Source of the DNA: Botryococcus braunii
Taxonomy: Eukaryota; Chlorophyta; Trebouxiophyceae
Direction: 5' to 3'
Assembly: GCA_002005505.1 (NCBI GenBank)
Contig: KV908364.1
Location: forward strand, 640,300-692,799
DNA: 52,500 nt
Positions 40,928 to 52,500 of this stretch are shown in pieces. Made by a program: the position numbers and the translations under genes. The first letter of the stretch is position 1. The number at the start of each line of letters is the position of its first letter. A model generated the notes under the pieces. It was not told the DNA's origin and did not search any database. It worked only from the letters and a program-made list of their open reading frames with translations.

Positions 40928-42436
40928 GGCAATCCGTTCCCCGAACAACACATGCTGGTTGTGGTTCGGCGTCCGCCTCGCCTTCTAGGGGACTTGTTTG
41001 GCATATGATGTCAGCTCATCTTGTGGGGCAAGAGGTGTACAAGAACGAAGTGCAGCTGCTGAGGGCTTATTATGTCCTTGTACTGTATGTGGGCATTATA
41101 TATGTAGGGCCATGGCGATGGCAGTGACAGTGGTTGGGTTGATTCATTCACAATTTCGACATCTTGTGTTCTAGGCAATGCAACTCTTTCCCCTACAACA
41201 TAGAACGATATGCACTGGTTCCTGGTCCCTGTTGAACACACAGTTTTGTATGTAATGCTGTGTCATAATGCTTTCCGAAACGCTGGCTTCAGGTCCTTGG
41301 CATATATAGACAATCAGGCATACTCGGAACCTGAACACCCTTGGATACCATGATAATTTCCCATTCTGCAATCATTGGAATAAAAAGCATTACTTCCATT
41401 CACATGTGGTCACATTCCCAACACCTTAGGAGTCCAAGATAAGATGATGCCCCCCAGCATTCCAAGCCCTTGACATACATTGAGCTAGAAAACACACAGT
41501 TGACATTATCTTTTTTCTCTTCAGACGCTTTGCTTCAAACATGCATCAAAACACACATAGCCTTCTGTGTGTGACTAAGTCACCATGGGGCTTTTAACAC
41601 TCGAATACTAATCCACGCTCTGCATTCTAATGGAAGAGGATATCTATTCACAGACGTGGCACATAACAGCCTTGTACAGAACAGTCACCCTGCAGTAACA
41701 TCTTTACTGCACCCACGGTTGGTTCAACAAACACACCGAAAGGTATGCCCGCATGGTATTTCTGACACGGCAGTTGTCCAGGCATAACTGCAAGAAAGCC
41801 CGTAAGTACCCCGTCCACAACAGAGATATAGTTGAGCACATTCATGAAGATTATTATACATTCTTGGGCATTGAAGGTAATTGGGGCTTCCATACCGGGT
41901 CTCAAACAAAATGGCAACGGCCAGCAAACATTGTAGTTACACAGCCTGACAAACCAGATTTCGTCTGCTGCTTTTTTAGAGAAGCATAACTTCCCTAAGC
42001 TCAGCATTGTGTGGAAGGCCCAGCATGTCAGAAGCAAAATTAAAGTAAACAACTCTTATCCATGCTCATTCCAGGTGTTGTGGGGTCGCTTATTGGGTCT
42101 GGCTGCCGGGTTGCCCGTGGGATCCAACTGGTGGCCAACAAACAAGGATTGGCTTTTGAGGCTTCACGGGCTTTTTCCTGTGTATATGCACACTGGTTTA
42201 ACAATTGCTGACATCATCACCTCATCAAAGGGAACAGTTCCCCCAACCCATGCATGTTGTCGGTGGACAATATTTTGAACCAATGCCAACAAATGCAAAC
42301 AGATGGCCCAGGCATTGAAGCACTGTGACAAACCCCTGCCATACCCATTTGTATTTGGCACTCCGCATTGGCACATATGAAATGCAAATTATGTGTGTAG
42401 AAAATTGATAATGGGAATCTGACTTTGGCAACCGTG
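40928..42436. other. Intergenic between proteasome and SUMO genes
   Basis: 3' flanks of two convergent genes. Open frames occur on both strands (for example 41648-42052 -), but none is recognised. Confidence 0.35.
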
Positions 42437-42570
42437 AAAGACATGAGTTCAGCCTATGATTTAAAATCACAGCCCTGGCCTTTGTCACACATGAAGGTAT
42501 TGTACAACGCCTTCATGTGTGACAAAGGCCAGGGCTGTGATTGTAAATCATAGGCTGAAGTCATGTCTTT
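42437..42570. repeat. 62-bp near-perfect inverted repeat at the 3' end of the SUMO gene
   Basis: The left arm 42437-42498 pairs with the right arm 42509-42570 across a 10-base loop; by my reading at least 59 of 62 positions pair. The right arm contains the SUMO stop codon (42561-42563) and its last codons; the left arm lies in the 3' flank of that minus-strand gene. A transcript reaching this far would form a long hairpin. Confidence 0.93.
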
Positions 42571-43016
42571 GAAATCTCTGTGTAACAACCTTGGAGGGTT
42601 CCCAGACCTTCGAAGGAAGAACCCCCAATTTGTTCCAAGACACAGTCGATGACGTCATGGTCGGTCATTCCAACCTCTGCAGGGGTTGCTGCTGGATTTA
42701 ATCGCTGTCCTTCAAACAAGAATCGGATAGTTGTTGCTTCGATTGTTTTCTTTTGTGCATAGGCATTCATAATCTTCTCAAACTTTGTAGACATCTTTAC
42801 CTGCAAAAATGGAAAGCAACTACTTAAAACCATGTAAAAGGGTAAAAGCTGCCTCTTTAAATCATACATAGCCACGCGGGATGAAAAGGTTATGGTGATT
42901 GATGAGACAGCCGTCTCCACTGGTGTAGAACTCACCTTGAATTGCACTTCTGTACCATTCTGGTCTTTCACTGCCAGTTGAATGACTTCAGATTCTTGCT
43001 TTGGCTTGGCTTCCAT
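42561..43016 (-). CDS. SUMO: Small ubiquitin-like modifier (SUMO)
   Basis: Covalent protein modifier; SUMO proteases cut after the diglycine, and E1/E2 enzymes attach it to lysines. Two exons on the minus strand: 43016-42936 (27 codons, MEAKPKQESEVIQLAVKDQN...) and 42800-42561, joined by a 135-nt GT-AG intron in phase 0 after QFK. The beta-grasp fold is covered by VKDQNGTEVQFKVK, KFEKIMNAYAQKK, IRFLFEGQRL and the acidic DHDVIDCVLEQIGG. The mature C-terminus QIGG is followed by a 19-residue tail (SSFEGLG...EISKT) to be removed. The product is 106 residues, normal for SUMO. The N-terminus is short for the family, and no second start seems better. The gene is convergent with the proteasome gene and divergent from MOG1. 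Confidence 0.92.
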   Translation of the reverse strand: MEAKPKQESEVIQLAVKDQNGTEVQFKVSSTPVETAVSSITITFSSRVAMYDLKRQLLPFYMVLSSCFPFLQVKMSTKFEKIMNAYAQKKTIEATTIRFLFEGQRLNPAATPAEVGMTDHDVIDCVLEQIGGSSFEGLGTLQGCYTEISKT

Positions 43017-44985
43017 GAGCTCACTTCTGTCCAAATTTATCCGCAGAGTTGTCAGTGAAAAGGTGTAATCAAGCAGCACCAAGAAGACAATAACAACATG
43101 AAAGGCAGCAAACAAAAATTAGTGTGATCACATCACTCGTTACAGAAAAACCCGTTTATCCAACGTACATATAGATGAAGTTGTTAAACTGCTTTCTGAT
43201 GGCTGATACAAAGTGCAACCCGCAACACCCCACTTTCAACCCAGTGCTACTGAGTCCTTACATATGCTTGTCCCTCGCATACCCATTTCAAAAATGAAAG
43301 ATACGATACGGCACGTACATGTGAATGTACACTGTTTTTTAAAATGTGAGAACAAGACAGCTCCGCGGTTGAACATGAAACGTAATCGCCCCAGGTTACA
43401 GCGAGGGATCACGTCCCCATAAGAGACGGGCCCAGGTCAGAAAGTGAAAGAGGTTCTCACACCAAGTGCAAAAAGTCGCGATGTTTTGGCGGCCAAACTC
43501 TTGCGAGTTCTTGCTCGAGTTGGGAACTTAACCCGGCGATTCCGTTCATGCCGGCAAGTTGTTGGGGGGTGTTGGGCCCGGGGGGGGGGGTGGGGACCAG
43601 TGAACGACAACCCGTACGGGAACCGTACGGGTTGGCGAATTTCAGTAGGGGTCCCGTACGGGTCGCCTAAGGGGGATACGGCTTACCCGTTAGAATTCAT
43701 CAGATTCTGGTAGCGAAATACGGGTCATACCCAACGGGCTAAGCGGAAGTCTTACGGCTTGCCCGGGAAATTTTCTATTCTATCGGGACAGCTCTAGGGG
43801 TCGACTTTACACGACTGATGACATTACTGCCGTGATTATGCCGTGATTATGTAGGCCTTTGCGGTTCCTATTGGGGCGATTTGTGGCCTTATTTGCCCGA
43901 TGTAGCATGAAAACCGTGTCGAGGAATCCCAAGGTCCAGAACTCCGCCGAAAGTTTCGGCCCGAAACCCCTTTGGTTCCAAAGGAAAGGCACGTGAGACC
44001 CATGTGACAGTATTGACAGTTAATGTCGCGCACCGCATTTGCTGGCGAAACATTGATGCAACAAGTTCCACGATAGGATATATAATTCATGTTTACTGAT
44101 TAGTGCATTGGCAAAAGATTGGGGCATCCGGAGTTGATTTTTCTACGTTCGCAGACGCGCCATCCGGAAAAGATTGTCGACGAAAGCAATATGAGGAGAT
44201 GGAAACGAAGCAAACATATGTCGGGTGCAATAAAGTTCAAATGTGCTGATATAGCTGAAAAATGTGCTTTGGATGCATACGAAATCACTGCTAGTCCTTC
44301 GAGGAACCCTGAGCAGCCTCAAGATAATCGCGGCTAATTTTGCGCAAATTTCGCAAATTTAGCGACCCACGCAGCTTTGACTTCGACATACGGGTAACCC
44401 GTATTATTTCCCACTTTCCCTTTACAGGCGTAGGGGTACGTCCCAGGCGGTGTTCCGGACCCACAGGGGTTTAGCCGTACGGGTTTTCAAGAGGCTGTCG
44501 AACACTGGTGGGGACTCCCCACTGGGGAGGGGGGGCGGGGACACCCTAGGCCGGACACCCTACGGGGGGCACCCCTGTGGGGACTCCAGGACTCCCGAAT
44601 GGAGACCCACGAATCGGGAAAGTTCCGCTGAGGAATCATTCTGCCGGAATGGCGGAACTCTGACTGGAATAAAGAGGACGCTATACCAGGCCTGGCTAAT
44701 GTTCCAAGTAATGTTCTCCGTTGTTCCGGTAGTATTTCCAAGGGTTGCCTTACTCATAAGGTTGCTTATAAGTAGCGTTAGATATACTTTCTTTTTCTCT
44801 TGCTTTACAACGGATTGCACCATTGGTTTTGGCTCTTTACGGGATACACTAAGACGGCATAATTTAGACACGTTCTTTCTTTTTGCGATACTGTAAAGAA
44901 AAATGGTTATTTAATTTCCACATTTTTCATCTAATATTGAATTGTATGCCGTTTTGTGCTGTGGGCTGTGCCACGTCGCATAAAC
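43017..44985. other. Divergent intergenic region between SUMO and MOG1 genes
   Basis: Contains very G-rich tracts (about 43560-43600 and 44520-44575) and repeated ACGGGT/CCCGTACGGG palindromes (see separate entry). It must include the promoters of both flanking genes and may contain an old DNA transposon. No gene is recognised. Confidence 0.45.
43611..44483. repeat. Cluster of CCGTACGG palindromes
   Basis: CCCGTACGGG at 43611-43620 and 43653-43662, ACCGTACGGGT at about 43622-43632 and CCGTACGGG at 44475-44483. In addition there is an inverted pair ATACGGGT / ACCCGTAT at 44388-44404. The GTAC core resembles SBP/SPL-type binding sites; a transposon origin is equally possible. Confidence 0.7.
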
Positions 44986-47243
44986 ATGCCAGTGCTACAC
45001 GAAGATCTCGTCGAACATCAGCTTTTCGGAGGAGCCATACTTCTCGACTTTCCTTCAAGATTTTCGGATATTAGCAGTTTTCGTCCGATTCCCGACAACC
45101 AGGAGGTACACAGAAATCTCTATTTTCCATCAATTCGAGTCCCTTGATCAGGCTATCCTTGTGCTGCAGCGTTCTTGGCGATGCAGGTGTTCGCAGATGC
45201 CGTCCATGACCAGTCTATCATTGTAGAAGCTGTGGTACGCAGTGCTCTAAACCTTGGCCGTATGATTGTTTCTCTCCTGACACCACTTATTAAGGGAAAC
45301 CTGGGGCCCAGGAATACAGCTCAGAGATTCCAAACGAGATGGCCGGGGAATACTACTTGAATGATTTGGCAAAGCAGAACGACGCTGTTGCATCGAGTAT
45401 TGGGGCGAGTGCACGACAAGGCAAACCCCACTGTAAACATTTTCCTTGTTCTTATTCACGCATACACATACATACATACGCGCTGAAATATGATTCCTCT
45501 CTTGCTGTTAAGTGCCTGCTATCCCAAAAGATCATCGGCTTGAGTCAATGTCTCCTGGTGTCTGCAGACCCATCAACCATACATGGAGTTCTGTCGTCAT
45601 CGTACATCAGCTTAGTAACAGGAATGCAACTTGCTGCTAAAGGCAGGCAGGGTCACCACACTGCTAATGAAGTCATGGTGATTCCTCTGGGACCCCAGCC
45701 CACCCCCTCTCTGTTTCTCCCTTGTTTTGTGACATTCCTACCTCCACACCCAGCCACATATGCTTGGTTTTTGTAGATGTATATGCCTCTCTGTAGCAAT
45801 CTTGTTCAATTCCCCGTTTCTCTCTGTCCCTATGTAACATCTGGGTTGTATGCATGTCTGGCATATGACTATGCATTAAATTAAGCAGGAAGCTTCATGT
45901 CCATAATTTGAAGCGCATGAAGTTCCTTAGAATGTTCTGAGACCTGGTTTGGTACCTGCATGCCTCGTGGGTAACATAGGAGCTTGTTGACACGATACTG
46001 CATCCATCCAGAAGATGTCCTGAGTCAGACTGGTACCCATGCAATGTGTCGTACGCAACCAGCAAGTTGTAGCTTGCTCTCAAGTGGCTAATTGGAATGG
46101 AATACCCCCGTGCCGCACTCCCATTTGATGTCAACAATGTGAAGCCTTCTGGTGGGGCTTTGAAGTTCTTTGGCTTTTGATGGATCCTGTGATGCTCTCA
46201 ATGGTAAATTTAATGTTTTGGCGACTCCACGGCACTGGTGGCATGAATCCTTGTTGGGGTACAGTAGGGCAGGCTGATATGGCACTCCAAGCTGTGAATT
46301 GCCTTTCCAGTGGGTGGTCCATATAACAGTATGGTCATAAGGTAGTTTGTGGCCAGGGGTGGCAGATGGAAATGAACCTGGTTTTCTGGTTTGGTGAGGG
46401 TGTTGCCACATTTCCTCTCCTGCTCGCTTTTTCTGTGTTTGATGGTGGCTTAATTTCACTGCCCTTCTGTACCGCTGGAGGGTTGGAATGTGGGTGGATG
46501 GGACATCCCCTGAGCAGTGTCACTGTTGATGCCTTGTGGGATTGCTCAGAACCCTGAGCTCCGTTCAAAATTTTACCCCCAACCATTTACATCTTTTTGT
46601 CGTGGCTGATAAGCTCTCACTGTCTTTCTTTTGATTAGTGCTTGTACGAAAGCGTCAAGAGTTTGTTCAGAACCTGTGTGCTGTATCTGGGTGCCCTTAC
46701 CTCCTACCATTGGATACATTTTGTTGCAATGTCGCCTCAATTGTGTCTTAGATTCTATGTGGTTGAATGTGATGCACTGCATTTTGATCGGCTGGTTAAG
46801 CACAGAAGCGCTGGGAGTGTGGATGCTTAACAGTGGCTGCTGGGTCATGATGGATCTGGTCTCTCAAGGTTAGATTCTTTAATAGAGGTGCTTGATGCGT
46901 TTCTCAGAACCAGGAGGCAACTTCTTGGTCCTAAACTCCTACCGATTGCTTCTTCATGTTACATACACGAGAACGGTGGGGGTCCAGAAAGTGCCTTCTT
47001 TAAAAGTCGGGAGGTGATGCACAAGTGCATGGGGTCCAGGTACAACTCTTGGTCGTTCGCCTTGCGGAACATTCGACAGACCTGCTCATAAGTCTGAATA
47101 CCCCGGTTTTTATCAATGCTGAAAGTGCGGCTGCAGAGCACGCTGGTGCAGGTTCCCACACAGCACATCTAGCAGCCCCAGACCTTTTCCAGGCCATTGT
47201 CAGTACCCTTCGGATTGCAGATTATGGCCTTTTTAGGGGTTAG
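44986..47243 (+). CDS. MOG1: Ran-binding nuclear import factor MOG1/RANGRF-like
   Basis: Binds the GTPase Ran and promotes nucleotide release, supporting nuclear transport. Exons: 44986-45105, 45187-45234, 45312 to about 45393 or 45407, about 45555-45670 and 47040-47243 (TAG). Exons 1-2 give the family signature LFGGAILLDFP, SDISSFRPIPDNQE and VFADAVHDQSIIVEAV. Exon 3 gives EYSSEIPNEMAGEYYLNDLA, exon 4 STIHGVLSSSYISLVTGMQL, and exon 5 VQLLVVRLAEHSTDLLISLN and the usual ending TLRIADYGLF. The third donor has two phase-compatible choices 15 bases apart, and exon 4 may end at GAA or at GTCATG, so two junctions are uncertain. The last intron is about 1.4 kb. Confidence 0.9.
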
Positions 47244-48291
47244 TGCATGCGGAAGGGGAGTTGACAGATTGGTTGTCATTAAACAGGGGACTGTACTCAA
47301 GATGAATAGAATGGGAAGGTAGTGGCTTTGGAAAGAGGTTACCGTACGATTAGGAGGCGGGCAAGAGATCCCGTGGACTTTCATCACGGTGAGAGAACTC
47401 CTTTTAGGTTGTATTGTCTCGTAATAGCTTAATGCACCCGGCTTGTCTTTGATCTTGGGTATGCATATATGATGTTATTGCTTTTAGAAATCGCGATGTG
47501 CTCCTATTGCTTCACACTTGCAGACTGCTATCTGGCCACGAAATGGTTGGAACAGGGAAACTCCATATGACTTGTTTGGCAAGCTCCACTGCTGTGCACT
47601 GCGCTTCCTGTGGCTTCTGAAAGTTGTGCTGTGTGTTGATCCCGTAGATAAAGGGGCGCATGAATCCAAAGTGCCTTGTTGCCATGTGATGGACAGCTAT
47701 TGTAAAGACGTTATTGATGAAAACCTCCTGTATTGTTAACAGCAGCTGCTGTCTTGGCCTGATCTGGTTTGGAGCAAGCTTTGGATAGCCACTCTGGTGT
47801 AGGAAGAAGACTCTGTCCCAACCCTGTTGTGTGGATCACGAGAACGGTGCCACGAAAGCAAATGCTCCACCAGTCCCTCTGGAGAGGGAGGCTGAAAATT
47901 GTTTTCTGTACCAGAGAAAGTAGATACAAACCCTGCTAGGATAGGTTTCAGTCTTTATTCTAAACCCTGTCAAGATTGGGCTTTCAGGGTAAGATGCATT
48001 GCATTGCAGGGGGTTTGTAAGACTAACTGACTGTATCTGTCAGAGCTTCAATATGTCTGAATATTTCTGAAGATTCTTTTAACGGCAAGACTACGAAACA
48101 GAATCTTATGGCTGTTGGTGTTAGAGGACTAGACGTGTGTGGATTCTGATTTTCCTCTTTGCATCTCCAGGCTGCATCGCTTCGCTCTTTTTCTCGAGTT
48201 CCTGGTTCACTGAATGTTGCATCACCCCAGCATTGTATGCCCAGGCGTGTGCATTGGCATGTGTGCGTGCATTACTGTGTTGTTGTTGCTG

Positions 48292-48434
<143 letters not shown>

Positions 48435-49169
48435 ATGCATGGACTCCATGGTAGCGTTGCAGGTTCGATGTTTGCACGAGGATCAATATCCAGATATTGT
48501 GTAAAGGACATTGCGCAACGCGTCGCATCATGAGTCAATAGTTGAAGTAAGCCGATTTTGTAAGGCTTTTAACGACATTGCAGGCCCCGGGGAGTGATTG
48601 CGAGTCGCCGTTGCCATGCGCTGGAAGGTTTCAGCTTGTTACAAGAGTCTGGACCAGACCCCGCCCTTCAACCTGCAAGTCTGTCGCCAGCTGGGGCCTC
48701 TATGTTGTCCTGGGTGGAAAGGAGGTTAGTGTATGTACGGTGGGAATGAGTCGTACTGCTGGTTCTTGCATAACTTTTTTTTAAGCAAAAGTGAAGCCTA
48801 TCCTAACCGCACACCATTAATCCGTGTGTAACCTTTTCTCCGTGTGTGCCAGTTCATGCACACTTTACATTTTATAACCATGTTTTTATAAACATGGGAC
48901 CTCGTCAGTGGCCCCTTGGCATAGACCCGCCCACCCCTCTTTAAGGGAAAGCGAAATATATCAGTCCCAGGCCCCCGACGCCCGAATAGTCACGTATTGA
49001 CATACGAATGGCCGGAAGTGCAGAAATCATATATTTCCATGTAGAAGTCAAACAATAATAACAACAGTACAATAATAATCGTTTAAAGAATTTTAGAAAT
49101 GCCAATAATAATAACAATGGCGAAGATAACGCTAGTGACAATAATGATAATATAAAAATAATAAGAACA

Positions 49170-49194
49170 ACAACAACAATAGTAGTAGTAGTAG

Positions 49195-49245
<51 letters not shown>

Positions 49246-49263
49246 GAGGAGGAGGAGGAGGAG

Positions 49264-49308
<45 letters not shown>

Positions 49309-49332
49309 ATGATTTTTAATAATAATAATATT
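49170..49332. repeat. (TAG)n/(AGG)n/(AAT)n trinucleotide repeat
   Basis: Long TAG array interrupted by a block of AGG units near 49241-49266 and followed by AAT units. The flanks (49050-49170) are also A/T trinucleotide-rich. Confidence 0.93.
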
Positions 49333-50021
49333 AATAATAATACCCTATTTCACAAAACACTACACCGCATTACTACCCAACAGTCTTCGCTGGACCCCGA
49401 CTAACGTGTGGGTGCGCATCCCCCCTTGTGGACCGTCTCCGAGGACGTGACTCACGTGAGCCCTCAGCATTCCGGCGGTTTCCGAGAGTTTGATCAGCGT
49501 GTGACCGACCGTCATCGGCGATAACGGATCGCCCACCCACATGATCATAATGTCGGCCCAGATTATGACCGACCGCCCCTTGCGACATCACGTCTTGATC
49601 GCACATCAGCTGCCGACCGCCCCCCCGGGCTAGTCGGATCTGAAATTCGGTTGGTCCATCATGGTGGACGGGTTTTGCAAGAGAAGTTGAGCATTGTAGA
49701 AGCTATGAGCTGGATTCATTTTGGACGTGCTAATGCTATTTGGGGTGCTGTGTTCTGCTAGCCGTCTCCGCTTCGGGAGCCTTACGCTGAGGACCTACTC
49801 CTGGGAGTTCGTTACAGGCATTACTGATCAGTTACTGCATGTCAGCGTTTGATTTGTGGAAACCTCAACGCGGGTTGTTTTCTGTCTGAATAAGTAGGTT
49901 TAATGTTGAACTGTTGGTTTGGAGCTACCCCTCTACCAATCGTCAGCGTTTGCGCTCCAGGACGGAAGTATCGCGTACTCTTAGAACTTGAACTTTAGAG
50001 GGAGACAACTATTGGTATTTG

Positions 50022-52500
50022 ATGGCGTCCGAACTGGTATGCGGGCAAGAAACCCAAGACGTCTCGGTGATTGGGGCGGTGAGTTTCTTTGGAGTTCTAC
50101 GTGTGGGCTCAATTTCAAATATATCCACTGCGGGATTTCAAAAATCTTGCACATAAAGTAGACCACCTTATGGCTACCTCATACGCAGTCGGTGGTCCTT
50201 TGACCTGTGTTGTATTCGAGGCACACAATCCTTTCCAGAAGTCCTCAGATCTTATCGATGGATGCTTGTGTTCGACTAACAAGATTATGCATGCGTAGTG
50301 GCTTGTATCCTTCTAACGGGAACAGGGCTGCGCAGGCTCGAAACTTGATTCAAATTAGGGATATTGCTTGGCAAGATGCCACGGACCCCAATGGTCAGGA
50401 TGTCAGTGGATCGCCAAGACATATAGGAACCACATCTCTGCCAGACCACATAATGCAAAGTCATAGTAAGGGTGGTCATGGTCAGTTCTCACCGAGTCAG
50501 CCTGGTTTTCGGAGAGGAGTAAACAGTTGGAAGCCAGGCAATCGTGCAGGTGCAATTATTGCAAGACCATCCCTCAGTACAGGGACACCAACAAGAGAGA
50601 AAACTTCATCGGAAAGGCCATTGGCAAAGAGCAAGCATGTATTGAAACAGGTAATTGAGTAGTCACATGGAATTTGTAGCTTGCTGAAATAGAGCTGCTC
50701 GTAATGCTTTGGTGTATGCTTGGACGCACCCTTTTCTTTGAGCACTGTAGATGTAGGGGCTAACGTAAAAGCAGGAGGGAAGGCTTGGTCCATACATGTT
50801 CATATCGGCAGAGTCAGCGGGATGTAGGCACTCGAGTAAATATGGTGCCTTTCTTGCAGGCAGAGGACATCCACCCCATCTTGAGGCTCGGGTGGCAACC
50901 ACTGTGTGAGGTGCATTGCAATGGGCTTGTAGGGCATTTCCTAGGGGGTCATGATAGAGAACTATATGTGCAGTGCACAAGTGGCAAATATCATGGTCTG
51001 CCTCTGACTGATTTCAGTCGCGGTGGCTGCGTTATGACCTGCTCGCAATTTGAGAAGGTAATCCTGCCGATCCACTTGGCCTCCTGCATTTGTTCGGACA
51101 GCCACACATATGCAAACCTCATGGACCGTGGGTAGGGAGTTTGAGGCCGCATTTCAGTTTCTGTGAATTGTCATTGTCTAATTCTTCTAGCAGACAAAGT
51201 ACCTGCTGATTGCAAATTGTTTGGAATTCCTCCCCCCGCTGGACCCGGCCCTCCCATTCCTGGGGTGCCAGCAAAAGGGATAGGCAAGGGGTATTCGCCT
51301 GCACTTGTTTCTTTGCCTTTGCTTTACTAACAGGCAGTCCCCATGAGGGGCGGAAACCTGCTCACAGTTCTCCTGTTAATATGACACCCAAGTGGGAGCC
51401 CCACTTCAATCATGGGTTTTCCCCTTTTTTTCCCTTGTTTTTCACCGGTGATGTACGGGGGCCTCATAAAAAGCATGCATTGACAATATCAGCTGGTTGT
51501 GGCGCACATAGCTCCAGTGAAATGCCACAAGGCTTCAAGGGGCATTGTGCTTCTGTGCTTTACATGATGACTTGAGTCCTGCAGGCAGCTGGACGGGAGC
51601 TCAGCAAGAAATGGAAGGAGAGCATTCACGTTGTTGGCGAAGGAGAGGGTTCAAAAGCAACGCTAATCTCCTGGCTTAAAAGGAAAGCCGAGCAGGAATA
51701 TGGCGAGGCAGTATGTGGGTGCCGCGTCTGGGTTTGCTTGCCCCAGGAAGGAGACTTCATGCAAGCCACTATCCGGTCCTTCATTCGGGAGACTGGCAAG
51801 CACAAGGTATGTAAGGGTACTTGTGAGCTTGTGCCCATTATGCAGAGCAGCCTCAGCCCGAACATCTATTGGAACTAAAAGATTATAGGCGTTTCACATG
51901 GTCACCTGTCTGGACTTGGTCGGACTCCTCTCCGAGAGTTGGCCAGTGCTCATTGGTGGCCAGCGTTTCTAGATTTGAATTGAGACAGTGTTCTGAACTA
52001 CCTAATGATTCATGGATTTGACTTTTTGAAGTAGGTGTTGCGGAAGACGCGGAATGCATGAGGCAAGGCCGGTAGACCTTAAGCATGGGTTGTCAGCGCT
52101 GCAGCCTTAGCTTGTTGATCCTTCTTCGTAGGAGGATGACAATTGCCTGGCTTTGTATTTTTTGCTTGGGACACATGGGGTACTGGTTTTCCAGAGCAAT
52201 GCAAGGTTGTTGTATGGGATCACCTTGCACCACCTTGTTTTCATCACCTTGAACAAATTTCTGAAGGCATTACAATTTTTCTGTGGGAGAGTCCACAACA
52301 AGGTTGTGCGGTATTCTTGTTGTGTGCCTTATTCTTCGCCAACTATAAAGACATGCCTTTGTCCCTTACGGTTGGAGAATGTTGATGCTAACATTAGGTT
52401 TCTGGAGGTCCACGGGGGCCTAGATGGAGAATGTGTCAGAGGACACCCGTATGTTTGGGACTTCGCCGAAGGGTTGCTGTTTGTTTGCATGTGTGCCACA
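50022..52500 (+). CDS. ULTRAPETALA/SAND-domain-like putative chromatin or transcription regulator (5' part)
   Basis: Assembled exons: 50022-50078 (MASELVCGQETQDV...), 50336-50650, 50860-51057 and 51585-51806, all GT-AG and all phase 0. The second exon encodes a basic, Ser/Pro-rich, probably disordered stretch. The third and fourth give a compact domain: LRLGWQPLCEVHC, ELYVQCTSGKYHGLPLTDF, GGCVMTCSQFEKAAGRELSKKWKESIHVV, GSKATLISWLKRKAE. The FEK-x2-GRE-x2-KKWK block matches plant ULTRAPETALA (FEKHSGRE-x3-KWK) and the KDWK-like core of SAND DNA-binding domains, also known from algal RegA/VARL proteins. The gene probably continues: 52131-52208 (EDDNCLALYF...) could be a further exon. Start Met and downstream exons are uncertain. 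An internal donor at 51711 could shorten exon 4. Confidence 0.65.

Noticed and set aside
47518..47700. Open frame after MOG1 (reads QTAIWPRNGWNRETPYDLFG)
   Set aside because: It looks protein-like at first, but there is no recognisable domain and no splice partner was found.
48584..48724. Candidate 47-codon exon before the SAND-like gene
   Set aside because: It has plausible splice ends and two open frames but no homology to pick a frame or gene, so it is noted only as a possibility.

Overview
The window is nuclear DNA of a photosynthetic eukaryote of the green lineage. It carries an intron-rich, chloroplast-targeted photosystem I subunit H gene (psaH), a plant-type DHHC S-acyltransferase, and housekeeping genes with GT-AG introns. 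PsaH has features of both algal and land-plant forms, there is a ULTRAPETALA/SAND-like gene, and the DNA is rich in young LTR retrotransposons and very long dinucleotide microsatellites. Together these suggest a streptophyte alga with a large genome (a charophyte such as Chara is my guess). That placement is inference.

Layout. (1) 1972-7446, + strand: the 3' six exons of a DHHC palmitoyltransferase of the TIP1 type. The 5' part is not recognised, and the introns are full of TG/AG/CA/CGCA microsatellites. (2) 7447-10813: no recognised gene; a possible solo LTR and a perfect 24-bp palindrome just upstream of psaH. (3) 10814-13522, +: psaH, with two homologous 142-nt versions of its central exon. 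(4) 15881-36087: a three-level nest of LTR retrotransposons. Copia-A (+) has a 728-bp LTR at each end and is split between its RT and RNase H regions by a Ty3/gypsy element (21958-34839). The 3' LTR of that gypsy element is in turn split by Copia-B (- strand, 27971-34654), which has a complete 1737-codon gag-pol. Target-site duplications ATTAC, (T)CTTG and GAGAC define the three insertions and their order. (5) 37453-40927, +: proteasome beta-5 subunit, seven exons. (6) 42561-43016, -: SUMO, two exons, with a 62-bp near-perfect hairpin covering its stop codon and 3' flank. (7) 44986-47243, +: MOG1/RANGRF-like Ran-binding protein, five exons. (8) 50022 to the window end, +: a gene with a SAND/ULTRAPETALA-like domain, which probably continues past the end.

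The host genes are unrelated housekeeping, photosynthesis and regulatory genes rather than an operon: protein lipidation, photosystem I, the proteasome, sumoylation and Ran-GTPase transport. All exon structures were assembled by hand from reading frame, splice-site dinucleotides and phase. The phases close in every gene reported, except where stated.

The most notable observations are the phase-locked duplicated exon in psaH; the paired direct repeats exactly 328 bp apart inside the LTRs of both copia elements, one LTR of Copia-B having lost exactly one repeat period; primer sites matching the anticodon arm of initiator tRNA-Met rather than its 3' end; an extra leader ORF in Copia-A; and the SUMO 3' hairpin.
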